Origin: Ascaris suum
Lineage: Eukaryota; Nematoda; Chromadorea; Rhabditida; Ascarididae
NCBI GenBank assembly: GCA_013433145.1
Contig: CM024180.1
Location: 1,302,001 to 1,366,000, forward strand
Direction of reading: 5' to 3'
Length of the DNA: 64,000 nucleotides
Numbering within the stretch: the first letter of the stretch is position 1; every line of letters begins with the position of its first letter. Of this stretch, positions 23,951 to 38,850 are shown one piece after another. The notes beneath the pieces are model-generated. The model worked only from the letters and a program-made list of their open reading frames with translations. It was not told where the DNA came from and did no database searches. The position numbers and the translations under genes were made by a program.

Positions 23951-26900
23951 GCGCACTAATCCGTCAACCATTTTGAACGTTGATGATTGCTTCCAAATGA
24001 AGCACTCACGGGAATAGGAAACCATGTTTGACGAAAAGGAAGCGTTGCCTTACGATAACATTTGAAGCTAAATGACATTCAAAACTCCTTATTCGGCCAC
24101 TTATGTCGTCAATCTCATGTCTTCCAAGGTGAACAATCCATCCGTCCATTGAGTGATCATCAAGATATAGTTATAACAATGACTGACATATGTCGAATGA
24201 GTAAACAAACGGATGCCGACAATTTTCTCAGGATAGTTGTGCATTGCAGCATTACTAACTAGAGCTTTCCTAACATTGGTATGTGACATTTCAATCGGAG
24301 ATTTATGTAACTGCTACCTGAAAATATCTAGTAAAAAATTGTCGATAAGTATAACCTTCACGAAACGTCTAAATTACGACTGAATAGATTACATCCAACA
24401 CTAACGGGCTTTTTAGCCGCTTCATTGCACTATGCAAATACATGATATTATCTGTGTAGGTATTAATGCTTTCGTATCCGTCTATCTACCTGAAAGGTCT
24501 CGTTTAGCAGCTCTTAAGCATTCACAACATATGAAATCGAAAGATTCCATAGAAAGAGATAAAAGTGCTCAAATTCTGATTTATTGGCTCGCCGAGTGGC
24601 TAAAATTTATTAGTTTCTTCCTAATTTATGTGCGTACAACTATAATTGGAAATGCAAAAGTTGGTATTCATAATTTTTCATACGAAAGCAATTCATCGTT
24701 TGCAAAATAGAGCTCAATTTGGCCATATACATTTATTCCGCAATGAAAGTTCTAATGATATTCTAATGAAACCGAGAGCTATTGAATCTTTAGTCTCAAA
24801 ACAATTGCGCGTATAAATTTGATCACTTTTATCAGCTCTCATTCGCGCATTAATTGATAAGCCTAAAATTGAAGCTATAGACCTGAAGGTTGAATTTATC
24901 ATCTCTTCGCATAAAACAACTCTTCTATCTGGATGCAGGACTAATAATTTGGTTACTGTTACATCTGCATGAACAGTCGCCTTTTTATTGGTAACGAGGA
25001 TCCAAGAAGTGATGAGAAATTCAAATTTCTGAAACCTCTACCTAGAGCTTGCCTTCATTCTTTGTAAAAAAAAATAACCGATAGAAAATACTAATTTATT
25101 TCTAAGATCATCTGCCATCTAATCATGCATCAAGTAACATTTGAAGTATTACTTCTAGGACTTAATAAAAGACTAATGGCGAAACATTTTCAAGGGCATT
25201 TTAGCTATCCAACAGTATAAGTGAGCTTTTGTTCTATCGGATTTCACACCATGTAGACGTTTGAATTAGTCTTTAAAGAAGACAACGCGTATCGAGACTC
25301 CAAAAATATCAAATTACAAATAGATCGTTATTTTTGATGAAAAATTCTCTAATATAAAAATATTTCATTCATAAAATTATGCATACTTTACAATTGCTGA
25401 TCATTTTTTACCCAATAAAATCATTTTTTTAAAATACGTTCTATAGGAAATAGTCTTCAACTATCAATCAAGAACTATAGACGGAGCGAAAAAGAATGAC
25501 CTTATCACGTCTACAGTTAGTGAAAAATTGCTCTTAGAAAAAAAAAAAACTACGACACAAATTCTTTGCAATTAAATCGAAGCGTAAAAGTCGATAAGTG
25601 AAAAAAAATGACAACAAAAGCGATATTAACATTTTTGCCAAGTATATACACTCAACATTGTGTGGAATCACTTGAATATGCAGTCTTGAAATATAAAGCA
25701 ACTTCCGGATGAGCTGATTTCCTAAAAAAAATTCCTCGAACTGATATCTTTACCTAGTGTGGGGCCAGTTTCGTTTGTTTTTTTTTTTTTTAACTTCATG
25801 TTAGCCTGTAAAAGTATGATCAACGTGATAAAACTGAGAATATAAAAGTTATTATTTTATGATTCTCAAATTGGAGAAAAATATCATGTCATTGAAGGCA
25901 AACATTTTTGAAGAATTCGGAGTTTTTGTTCGAAGTTTATAGAACACTCAATCTGCACAATAGAGAGTTGAAGTTGCCATGACGGTAATAAATTTAACTA
26001 GTAAAGCGCCATAGTGACATTATTTTGAAGTATATGATGCACGTATAGTAATAGTAGAGAAAAGAGCAATTGAAAATGCACGATATACGACATAGGCATA
26101 TTATCAATGAAAAATCTTTGCTTGATATCCGTTATTTGCATTTACAACAGCAACATTTACGAACAGTTGGGATCGATTAGCTATAGCAATTGCGGTGCGG
26201 AATTAACGCATAACTTTTATTAGATCAAAGTAAAATTATAGGAAAATATTCTTTATAAATCGAGAAAATTGATAAGAAAATGAGAACGAGAGAAAATATT
26301 GGTTATTTAAGGCGAAATGGATAGTCGAAATAGTTGTTTGAGAGTGTCAGTAATACACTTCCGCTAGCCGCTATGATAAGGCATGATAAGAACGTCCGGT
26401 TACAGATGTTTAAACATGACGGCAATAGCAATAATGCCGAACGAAGAGAGAACAAGATGAAAAACGCAAACATTTATTATTTGAAATGAGACCGTTAAAT
26501 ATCACCGAGTTTTTGTTTGTACGCTGATAAAAATTTTCTAATATGTTGATAAATTTTGCCGCAAAAAGTAAAACACATTGAAACTCTTTCTATTTTATCG
26601 CATTAGTTGAAACGAATATTTTTTAGCCACAAACAAATAAAAGGTACTAAATTTTTAAGTTCAATCTTAGAGCGATGGCGACTATCTTAGCAGTTTCTTT
26701 CCTATGCACTTTTCGAAATTTAAATTGCAATAGCGTTTAAAGACTATTTAATGCCTAAATTTGCATAAATGCCCTTCCGTTCCTCTAGTAACTCTCACAT
26801 CAGAACATGTGGATATGAAATTTAATGGACAGGATGTTCACCATAGGTTGTAATAAACCTTGAAAGAAATTATACTTCGTTAAAAGTGACCTATAAGCTC

Positions 26901-28276
26901 GCTTAGGGATGAAAATTTATATTTTTTTCTATTGCGATTGAGTTTATATCTGATACTGACTAGAACGTAGAAAAGCAAATCTCTTGTAGGATGGTCGTCT
27001 ACGTGATCGGTTTATTTGAACTATGAAGACGTTATCCTTTATATTCTAATTTTCATTTAGAATTTACGAAATTGCCTGTTCAATTGAACTCTTGATACAA
27101 AAGCGCATTTCATGATAACTTCTTAGGTATATTTCTTTACCCATTTACTTAGGTGATAGGATTCTGCAGTAATTCCTATATTTACAATTCATTAATTTTT
27201 TTTATTTTTACAGCACCAAAGGAAAAATGCTGTATCGAATTTTCGAAGTAATAAGTTTGCTTAAGCAAAATGCGGTTGACCGGATAAATGCGTGCAATAT
27301 GCAAATTTCCCGCAAGCATATTGATTAACTCTGAGTATAGAAACGTTGAAAATTGCATACAAGTGAAGGCGTTGTGACGTCGCTATATTGTTACGAAATG
27401 AGATTTCAGGGCTAGAATGTTGTTAAATCTTCTGGCACTATGTGGAATCTTCAAAAGTTTTTTTTTTGCCGCTTTAAACAAATTTTCTCACAGTCGAGAT
27501 TAGTGGAAAATTCGATCATCGAAAGATGAGCATATACGCATTCTTAATGGAGGGTACCATCAGTTGTTTCTTATACAACAAACAATAGAAAATATAAGGA
27601 AATGCGGCTCTAATGCACACACCAAGGTCTAATATTAGAGTGCCGATATTCGTTCTACCAGAAATTTCAGCCATTTAGGCTACGATAGATGAAAATAAAT
27701 TTTGACGAAGATAATGAAAGAATAATGAATAAAAATCTGTGGCAAACGTGCCAGTTTTGGACAAAAATGGCCACAAATCGCCACCATAAAAGTTAAATAG
27801 TCATTGCACGTAATTAGTTCGTAATATGATTAAACCTCAAACCTTATTAGTCTATATTCAAAACTGTCAAGAAAGTTTAACTAAAATAACACCAATCAAA
27901 TTAACTTGTAGAACGTATGTAATGAGCGTTTTGATAGTATTCTCGAAAAACGCCTGAAAATTATTCATTAAGTCAAAAGGATCGGTTTCAATCATGAAGT
28001 AATCGGTAACGACTAAAGCAAAAAAAAAAGTGGACAACAGTGGGTTTGAAGCTTAATAAACAAAAGCGAAAAACCGAGAGTGAAATGGAGCGCACACGAT
28101 TGGCGATTATACGCGAAGATTAGCTAAGGAGCTGTCAAAGTGAAGGAGCATTTTGCATCCCAAATGGCAGCACATTCTAACCGCTTAAAGATTCTTATCA
28201 CGGCAACCTCAATGACAACAATTCCACCGTGACAAATCACACGTTCATTTAACTATGGAACTTCGACAGTTAACTC
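23951..28276. other. Ambiguous, then gene-poor stretch
   Basis: At 24060-24900 both strands carry overlapping frames of 62-92 codons (for example minus ATG 24101-24289, MSHTNVRKALVSNAAMHNY, and plus ATG 24432-24710). None forms a spliced model I trust. From about 25.0 to 28.2 kb I see only A+T-rich sequence with homopolymers. Confidence 0.35.
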
Positions 28277-28489
28277 ATGAACAAGAACAAAGATATATAT
28301 AATGAAAATAAACTGGAACGTTCAGACTTTTCCTATTTTATTCCGTGCATTCTGGCGTGGTTCCCATTTATTGCAGTTTTCTGTGACTGGACGCTGTGGA
28401 TTTTCAGTATCCTAGTGGTCTTTCTGCCGTGCATTTCCAGTCTGCTTATACTCCGGGTGATTTGCTCTTTTCTGGTCTATACTCTGTGA
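28277..28489 (+). CDS. Small two-span membrane ORF
   Basis: ATG (real) to TGA, 70 residues with no intron. After a polar N-terminus (MNKNKDIYNENKLERSDF) come hydrophobic blocks YFIPCILAWFPFIAVF, WTLWIFSILVVFLPCI and LLILRVICSFLVYTL. The G+C content is higher than its surroundings, and the minus strand is closed by stops in every frame. The hydrophobic content may just reflect pyrimidine-rich sequence, since T in the second codon position always gives hydrophobic residues. Family unknown. Confidence 0.25.
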   Translation: MNKNKDIYNENKLERSDFSYFIPCILAWFPFIAVFCDWTLWIFSILVVFLPCISSLLILRVICSFLVYTL

Positions 28490-28809
28490 ACTAGCAAGAA
28501 ATCTGTGACAAGAAATAACAGCAAAGGATCGTTTAAAATTTTACCGTGAATTAAACTTCTGCGATCAAAATATACTTGATACGCTTGTGAATAAAGTCGA
28601 GGATTTTTCCAGTCATCAAAGGCTGTAGAGGTCGAAATTTAGGATTTGCTGCAAGAAGCTTATCTTCGCTATATGGTGCTCCTAGCAATGTGTCTGCGCA
28701 GGTGCTTCTTTAGAATTGTGCAGTGTTTCGGCGCACCAGCCAATATCACGATTTCGAAAACAATTGCATCATGGATTTAAATGGACAGCATGCCATAATG
28801 AAACGTCAT

Positions 28810-28965
28810 GCAAGGAGAAGAAGAAAGCAAAACAGAGAGAGACGAAGAGGAGGAAGTTAAGCACAGCAAATGGAAGAAGTAAGCGGAAGGGAAGGGGAGA
28901 AAATGTGAAGAAGAAAGGTGGGAGTAGTGGGCAGAGGATAGAAGAGTTTAATTCACATGAAGGAA
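28810..28965 (+). repeat. Purine-rich stretch
   Basis: About 150 nt dominated by GAAGAG/GGAAGG words. It explains the Lys/Arg-rich 87-codon plus frame and the Phe/Leu-rich 89-codon minus frame here, both of which I treat as compositional. Confidence 0.6.
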
Positions 28966-29192
28966 AAGAACAACGATAACTGATCGTCTGCATATCTAGA
29001 CGATTCAGCTTATAGTGTTCAGATTTTTTTAACCGCATGATTTATTCTAATCATCAGCAAATTAACACCTCTAGCGTTAAAATTTGCATAAAATGCAACG
29101 CTTATTTTGCATAGTTACTTAAACGCTTATGTACTACATATCTACCTAATAAAAGGCTCATACATGAAATCTGACATGGATTTCTCGCCATC

Positions 29193-29560
29193 TCAAATAT
29201 TTCGTTCCTCTAACATCGAGCGGATGTATTGAACCGTTATATAGTCGACACAGCATTGAGTTGTTCCTAGATTGGAGCATAGTGATTTCTGAATATTCCC
29301 AGGGAATTACTGCTATTCAATATGAACTGCTATTCAAGCAGTTCATATTGAAGAAAATGTTACCCATACATTTTTGGATTCCCACTAGTCTAACAGAGAG
29401 TCCGCGTTGGTAGAAGATAATTTGATGTTTCATACCAATCGAGAATTTGACGCTTTGAAGGTATTATCAAGCGGGTCTTCGAAGACGATAACAAATACTG
29501 TTCGTCGTTTTTTAATAAAGAGATGAATTGAAACGGATGAAAGTCGAAGCAGCGGATGAA
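29193..29560 (-). CDS. Two terminal exons of an unknown gene
   Basis: Exon 29436-29560 (acceptor CACATTTCAG, donor GATTG/GTATGA) reads HPLLRLSSVSIHLFIKKRR, then TVFVIVFEDPLDNTFKAS. Exon 29193-29288 (acceptor GAATATTCAG) reads KSLCSNLGTTQCCVDYI, then TVQYIRSMLEERNI, and stops at TGA. The junction is phase 0-0. The 147-nt intron contains a perfect 15-bp-arm hairpin. The first exon starts with two bases of a codon, so at least one upstream exon is required; I could not place it. Another frame in the first exon is open for 87 codons (29390-29650). Function not recognised. Confidence 0.28.
29316..29352. repeat. Perfect inverted repeat, 15-bp arms
   Basis: TTCAATATGAACTGC (29316-29330) and its exact reverse complement (29338-29352) are separated by 7 nt. 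It lies within the putative intron at 29289-29435. Confidence 0.9.
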
Positions 29561-29722
29561 CTGAAATGTGGCCAATCTCATAATACCCAATTTTTTGCCA
29601 ATCTTTTTGGCCAAGCCTACAGTGCCCCTCTCATCTTCCCCTCCCACCAAACCCTAGTAACAGTGCACATTTAAGATAGGCTATATTGAGCCTCATCAAT
29701 GACAGATGCGTCGACCGGAAGC

Positions 29723-29963
29723 TTAGAAGGACATCTGTGGGAAGCAAATTTCCCGCACTACATCATTTCGAATCGACCGGCTGCAAGAGCAATTTCATCG
29801 TTCTGAGAGAGTAACCATCCGTTCGCTAGTAAACTCACCAAGCGAGGCGGATGTTATTTCTGATGGCGTTGCGATCGCCGAAATAGTTTCTGATATCCGT
29901 TCCTTTGCTCATGCACGCTAGCACCAAATAGCGCCTATCCTGTTTTTTATGGTGAAACTGCAT
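29723..29963 (-). CDS. Two-exon small protein, 60 residues, unknown
   Basis: Exon 29839-29963 starts at ATG (MQFHHKKQDRRYLVLACMSK, then GTDIRNYFGDRNAIRNN) and ends at consensus donor GCTTG/GTGAGT. Exon 29723-29780 follows acceptor CTCTTGCAG, reads RSIRNDVVREICFPQMSF and stops at TAA. The 58-nt intron and phase 2 junction agree. The protein is basic, with no signal peptide or membrane span. The second exon could instead splice onward to the gene at 29193-29560, but no phase-compatible donor was found. Family not recognised. Confidence 0.3.
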
Positions 29964-32114
<2,151 letters not shown>

Positions 32115-32218
32115 CGAATAGCCAATTGAACTCTGTGGACTATCGGAAGCTGGCACCGTTAAGCACTCGATACGGCAACTGTGCGTTCAACAGTTGTGTT
32201 GTGCACAATTGCCAATAA
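32115..32218 (+). CDS. Possible terminal exon, Cys-containing peptide
   Basis: Follows a pyrimidine-rich acceptor (TTGCCTCCTAG), starts with two bases of a codon and ends TAA. The 33 residues read NSQLNSVDYRKLAPLSTR, then YGNCAFNSCVVHNCQ, with three Cys within 11 residues near the C-terminus. The basic site R before YGNCAFNSC and the short Cys loop recall neuropeptide precursors (the CAFN core resembles allatostatin-C type loops), but this is a motif impression only. No signal-peptide exon was found upstream. The segment is distinctly richer in G+C than its flanks. Confidence 0.22.
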
Positions 32219-34736
32219 TTGTTGACTGTTTACAGCGATGTATACCTAATGGGTGATGTTTTGCAATGAAATTGATTTGCATATTCTAATCTATTCAAAT
32301 CGATTTTATAGTATATCGAAATAAATGAAAAATTTCTAAAAGTGTTTTATATGGCTGATGCTATTTTGAGGAAATTTTTTTTTTGATTGAATTCTTTAGT
32401 TTCGAAGAGGAATGGAAAATTTCAATACTAAGCAAACATTAGAATCGCATATAATTTATTCATTCGAATGGGGAATGTTCGTATATTAATTTAAAAAAAA
32501 GAACACTAAAATAAAAGGAATCTGAAATGAATTTTTAATTTTTTGAATAGCAATAGAGAACTTATGAAGATAGTTTTGAGGAGATCTTGACATACTAACC
32601 TCACATGTTTTAATAAATTCACGTTGAATTTTATTTTTTTTTAAAAACGGACATTTCACAGTCCATTATTTAAAAAAATGTTATACCTAGCACTCATTAT
32701 AAATTTCACAATTATACCGCTCGAATATTTCAAATAGGAAGGAAAAAGCAAGTTAAGATATTCCGTTAAGGTATAGAAACGAGATAACATATATTCGATA
32801 AACATACCACTGATCAATTGTTTTATATAAATATATACGAGGAGTAAAGATTATTCGAGATCCATTTATCCGTTTCACTTTTTTTGCGTTCTCCATTCTT
32901 TCCAACTATCAGTGCCATAGGAAAATGAGTAGTCATAAATGGATCTATTATTTCACATCATCAAAAAAAGGCGATAGGCGCTTCCAATGAATAGCTTGAG
33001 CCGATTGTTCAAGCGTATTCTGATGCTCATCATGTATATTTGAATAAGCTATCGATGAATTTCTATTGCATTTCTTTGTTATTAGGACATTCATGCCGAG
33101 ATTCGCGGGAATTGTCATATAGTACAGGTCATGTTCGTTAATTTTTTTTTTCGCTCCAGCTTGAATACTTGTCGCGAGGAGCTGCAGAAAAAACCCACCC
33201 ATGTAGATATGGACTCATCATAATGTGCTTTGCAGATACAGATTCGCAGAAACGGATCCGTACGCGCTGTCAATCCAATTCACCTGTTATCCTTAGTTAT
33301 CTTTTATCGTTAATCCTAAGCATATGAGCGCATTGGCGCATTAATGCATTTACTTGTAAGGAAAATTTGATCGCTATTCCTATCTTCTTTCGATAGTGAA
33401 GAGAATGAAAGATTTTCGAATTGAATTTCATACAACTCATATCATGAGATGATTTCTTCACGGAAGATATCACTTGACAAGGTCAAACATCAAAAAAATG
33501 AGATGAAAAGATTTCATTCGTTAAAATAATTGTTGAAATTTTTGCAAATGAGTATTTTTTTTCCAGATGAAAAACGACAATAATACAACTTTAGTTATAC
33601 GTCGAAAGTCACTTTTCATGAAGTGTTGATGAATGACAAATGAAGCGTAAAAACAACACTCTTATGTTGATTGCTTTACATAATAATGAATTTAGAGCGT
33701 CAATAAAATGAAATATGAATAGAAAATTGTTTTCACCTGAAATTAAATTAAGGCTGCTTTACTAGTGTATGAAAAAAAAATATACTGAGAAAGAAAAATT
33801 ACATTTTATATACTCAAAATGTGAAATATCCATCGAATATTACCTTTATTAAATAAAACATAAAATTAGCATAAATGATGAAAGTTGAAAAAAAACAAAA
33901 TGAGAAAATTATTTCCATTGGATATTAAAAAGTGCCGAATTGTCCAAACAATTTGATGAATTTTCATCTGCAATTTATACTCTAGAGAGAAGAGAGTAAT
34001 GAAATATTTCAACCGTTTTGGAAAATAAAACCTCTACATTAAGCAAATTTTGGGTAGACAAAATATTATTTTCAAGTGATTAAATGCAGAAATTTCCCAT
34101 ACTTTTGCATGAATTTTCTGTTACACTCAAAAATTTCATAATGCTGGGGAGATTAATTTGATCGGACAAGTTTCGCCGCCATTAGTTAGGTCTGAAAATT
34201 TTATACTTCGTTAGAAATAAGTCATTTACCAATTAGATGTCTGTTCAACTTTTTCGTGATCGTGAATATATGAACATCAGACATGAACGATTCCAATATT
34301 TTTGAGAAATATTCAATGGAACTTCGCTAAAGAACGTGAAAAGACCGAAAGTCAAAGCTAAACAAGAGCTATCCTCTAGGATAATTCCATAAATGAGAAA
34401 GTACGCCCATCATAATGCGTGATATGTGCTTTCTAGTTTTCAATCGGCAAGGCACAAAAGTCAAGGAAAACGATGAGATGATTTCATCATTACTCATTAT
34501 TAAGTGACAAACTTTATTTTACTCTCACTATATAGCCGTTAAAAAAAAATCCCCTCAAGTATTTCCTTGCATCATTTCAGTGATAAACGATTTCTCTCGA
34601 TAGTTACATTTGTAATATACTGTATTACAAGTTATACAAGCTAATTTTATCACTGATATTCTTTCAGCTTTGCACTTAATTTTTATCCTTTGAGAGATTA
34701 ATTCATTGTTATTGTTTTTATTTTTTTTTCAATTTT

Positions 34737-34806
34737 TTCTAGAACTTTTTCTTTTCCTAGAAAAATTTCTAGAACAAATATTCAATTATATTTTTTTTTC
34801 TAGAAC
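34737..34806. promoter_or_regulatory. Cluster of heat-shock-element-like motifs
   Basis: TTCTAGAAC occurs at 34737-34745, 34767-34775 and 34798-34806, with a variant TTCCTAGAA at 34754-34762. TTCnnGAA is the core of a heat-shock element, and spacing of about 30 bp repeats. No gene start is identified nearby, so function is inference. Confidence 0.25.
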
Positions 34807-34872
34807 GACGAGTACGCTAATGGCATAAGCTTATGAATGCATCATTTTAATAAATCCACGAATGTGAATATC

Positions 34873-34997
34873 AGTAAATAAATCAATAAGTAAATAAATG
34901 AAGAAATAAATAAATAAATACATAAATACATAAATAAACGCTTAAATTACCAAATGAATGCATGAATGGTGAATAAACAAATGAGTAAATAAAAAAA
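34873..34997. repeat. Degenerate (TAAA)n-type array
   Basis: Repeated TAAATAAA, AATGAATG and ATACATAA words over about 125 bp with many substitutions. Confidence 0.8.
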
Positions 34998-37093
34998 AAC
35001 ATATATATGTTTGCCCAGCCGAATAAAAATCTTGAAAGGACAGACTGAAAAAGGCATCGAATGATCTACACTCTTCACTAAAATTAGACGTCAATCTTGG
35101 CCACTCGGTCAAAAAATTAGTGGCGGCAATTGTGAAATAAAATCAGATTGGTGCCCTTGTAATAGAATATTGGGGCAGTATTTTATCATCACTATACGTA
35201 TCTATTAAATTCGTTGCGACTTACGTCTCTCATAATAAAAATTTCCACGTTGTTTGAAGATTGAAGCTCAAGAATAATTCTCAAACATCCAAGATGAAAC
35301 AAAATTAAAAAAATAAATTTCACGAAATATAACTAAATATTCCAACTGCTTAAGAATAAATACGAAGACATATAATATAGCAAATGAATAATCTTATTCA
35401 ATTCACATACTTTAGCTCATCTTTTGGCCATCCTATTCATTCAGAAACCAATCTGTCACATATTGGCAAAAAAAAAATGCCCACGGATGGTCACATACAA
35501 ATGTTCCAAGACAATTAGCGAACGAATTTCAAGTTGTTTTTTTGTTGTAATGTAAACGCGAACCGACAGCGTCAACATTCGAGCAGATTCTTTGCATTTA
35601 ACTCATTTAAATCGACCTATCATTTATTTACCAAGCTAACCGATTTCCACAAAAAAAAAAATCCTACTTCAGGTTCAAATTGAACTGCTTCATTAATCCA
35701 TTTTATTCGATGCAAAAATTTTTCGTCTTCATTCTATTCAAAACTCTTCATTATTCAAAAATATGTTTTATTACTCAAGTCATCGATATTGATTGGTTCT
35801 CTAGAATTTCATCAGCGTGTTATAAAGTGAGTGTAACATCGAGAAATATCTAGTTCTAAATATTATTTGATACTTATTTATAAAAATTAAAAAAAAAACT
35901 ATATCAATTATAATGGAATTTCTACCTTTAAAAGAGGTTCCATCCAACAATTAAATAAGAAATAATAGATAAGAGAAATAAAATGAGAAAAGATTGGAAA
36001 AATAGAAGCGAATAATTTCGCGCTCTAAGATAAATGAGCGACGAGAAAGTGTTTTGCCAAAAAAAAAGGAGCAAAACGAAAAGAGTTCGAAAAATGGCAG
36101 CCGTACTCATGAGACTCATAAAGCTCGGCTCTCGACCCAATCCCGCCCACTATTATACTCAATTTTAGCGTCTCTCTCTGACCGCATAACGAATTTCCCC
36201 TCAACCACATCAATCCACAACTATTATAGCGATAAGTAAAGCGATTTTATTAAATTGTCTATTTTCTTACATATAATTTAAAAAATGCTTTTCTTTGAAT
36301 GTATTCGTAGAAAAATAACGAATATTTAAATTGTAAGCTGAAAGATGCATTCGTTTTCTTTTTTACCTGATGCCTATAGATTTGGCTCAATAAAGAAAAC
36401 TGATAAATGTGCCAAACAATAGGCTATATTATATGTTGCTGCGAAGAGCACCTGAATACTTATGAGATCGTCGACAAAACAAAACAAAAAGGGACAAAAA
36501 AACAAATATGCATCTTATATCATAAATAGTGAATGGTGATATGCATATACGAGATCAAAGAGGAATGTGAGATTGGAATATTTCTTGAAACGTTCCAGTG
36601 ATCCTTCCGTTATCCTTAAACAAACTGACGACACGTGTGTATGCAAATATTGCAAAACTTGGCGATAGTTCACTGTCGAAACCTCAACGCATCTATCCTT
36701 CAAAATATGCAAAATACAATTCCTAATCCTGAAGTCTTTTGCAGTAACTTCAGAGTAATATAGATTCAAGAGGATGTTCGAGTCAATTCAGGGCCAATAT
36801 TCGAGATCGTATCCTCAATACGGAGCATTGCCTCAGTATACAACTAAAGGAAGCATTTGCGGTGATATCTCGCGTACGAACTAATAATTCTCATTAGAAA
36901 CGTTGAAATGCCGAAACTCAGATCATCTATAAAACCACTGAGAACCATTCACAAAGTGAGGCAACCGATCGTCGAAATGTATCAACAGCCGCAAATTTTA
37001 ATTAAATCTAGGAACGGATCATATGCAATTGAAAAATTATTTTACATGTCATTTAGGCGCAGTATGAACAAAGGCCGACTCATCATACAGCAT

Positions 37094-37747
37094 TCAGTAG
37101 CACTGTTGATTACGTGCGAGATGGAGCAATGACAAAAGGATAACCGATTGTCGCAGCGGATGAGCGAACATGAAAGAAGCATCCCACTTAGTTGAGCGCA
37201 CAGGTATGTTCGGAGATGGAATTTCGTTAAAGTGATCTGTCAGGTAGAGGCTCTCAAACACTGCCGGACAGCAGCTTATCACGTAGGAAGCCGCCGCAGA
37301 GCGAAGTATACGCTCGGTGACAACGATGGAACTGTCACGAGGGGAAAATGAAGAACGTCCTGAGAGCATTCCAGCCGTGGAGCAGTTCGCTTCATACAGT
37401 TCTCGATTTAAGTCCATATCTCTCCTACTATCCGAGTAGTACCACCAATAGGAGTTTCAATTATTGCTAGCGGTACCATCACTGCCTGGGACAATGTTCA
37501 TGTTAGCAACAGTGGCAATACTGGCAGCAAAGCCTTTGAGAGAAGAAATTCTAATTAGAAGCGCATTGAGGAAATTATTCTTCACACAATGTTTCCGGAT
37601 GTTCTCACTGCGATCGACTGCCTTTCGTATCGCCATAGTGGGAAAAGTTTCACGCCCACATTGAAAAATTTTACTAATAGAAATTGCGATAATAATTTCA
37701 GTGGAAATTAAAATACAACAGTTGACGCACATAGATGAGACTATCAT
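37094..37747 (-). pseudogene. 217-codon frame broken by one TGA
   Basis: From ATG at 37747 the frame runs 96 codons (MIVSSMCVNCCILISTEII..., one hydrophobic span, then a basic soluble part), meets TGA at 37457-37459, and continues in the same frame for 120 more codons to TGA at 37094. The part after the stop includes MDLNRELYEANCSTAGML and ASYVISCCPAVFESLYL. A stretch this long with a single stop is unlikely by chance at this base composition. No well-formed intron of suitable length removes the TGA (a 57-nt one would need a poor acceptor). It could be a young pseudogene, a base error or two genes. The opposite strand has shorter frames (37464-37664). Confidence 0.33.
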
Positions 37748-38850
37748 TGCCTTTAAATTACCATCATTTATCCATCAGAAATAACGCTGAAAGTTCCGCT
37801 TAATTGCAGAGTGTAATCGTCGTCAAGTTATGAGGAAATATGCACACGTATAATAGCATGATGAAATTTTGATGGGATTGCTGCATTCGCTAGTGATAAG
37901 AAATTCATAGATATATGATATGATATGATATGTGATATGAAGAGTGATATGAAAAAAAAAACTGCAACCTTTGATAAAGTTGTTATAAATGATAACTAAA
38001 CGTTGCTATATGAAATAAATGTTCTCGGAATATTTCAAAAAAAAAAGAGAAAGAAAAAAAAAAAAAGTTCAATAGATATCTTTGAAAACTTTGCAAAAAA
38101 TTTCAAACGATGAAATGATCTGTGACAAAGTTGATAGGGGTGTTTTTTTTTCTTCAAAATGCAATGAATATTTTAAGATATGCCATAATATTAAATTTTT
38201 TGCAAGATCCCTCAACGCTTTAAATGATACGGATTGAATTTCTTCGTAAAAAGTGACACACATAAGAAACATCTAGATTAGCCTTGAAGGATAGATGGAA
38301 AAATTGGGAAGTGAGAAATAAACTACAAATATTTATTACTTGGTTAACTTATAGGATGATTAGAGAAGCTGAAAAAAGGACAGAACAAATAACTTTCCAA
38401 TAAACCATGTTAAAATGGAAAAAAAAATCTATTCATGAGTAATTGGTAGCCGATCACCTGGAATATCTTCGAATAATTTAATGATCAATAAAGAAAACCA
38501 AAATAAATAAGATATCAGCAAAGAAGATGTTTTCATTCGCGTGAACTGTTGGCATATATACGCTTATGTCACTGAAAAGTACTTCATCAATTCTCGAAGC
38601 ACTTTAGCTTGGAAATGAGATGCCAATCAAGCGAAGAGACAAACGCACTTGGACGAGTCACAACCCTAAAGCGATGAAATGAAGAGTTAGCGGGGGGGTG
38701 GCACGGCTAACTTGGTTGCATTTAAGGCGTTGAAATATATGTACTGTCCATCAAAGAATCACAAAAGCGACGTGCTCAGTGAATGACCATTCCGATTAAA
38801 TCTCATCGATTGAGCCAGTTTTCAAGGACCATGTCCTCTAAACGTTGCTC
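37748..38850. other. A+T-rich gap between two coding candidates
   Basis: Contains a GATAT minisatellite at 37909-37951, long A runs near 38038-38066 and short frames only. Confidence 0.5.
37909..37951. repeat. (GATAT)n minisatellite
   Basis: About seven imperfect TGATA/GATAT units. Confidence 0.85.

Larger units (their letters stand above)
32219..37093. other. Long gene-poor stretch
   Basis: A+T-rich with no supported gene. It includes three TTCTAGAAC motifs at 34737-34806 and a TAAA-type degenerate array (34873-34997). A plus ATG frame at 36908-37132 (MPKLRSSIKPLRTIHKV...) has protein-like composition but no other support. Confidence 0.4.

Noticed and set aside
28716..29038. Lys/Arg-rich plus frame and Phe/Leu-rich minus frame
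   Set aside because: Both come from a purine-rich strand; composition explains them.
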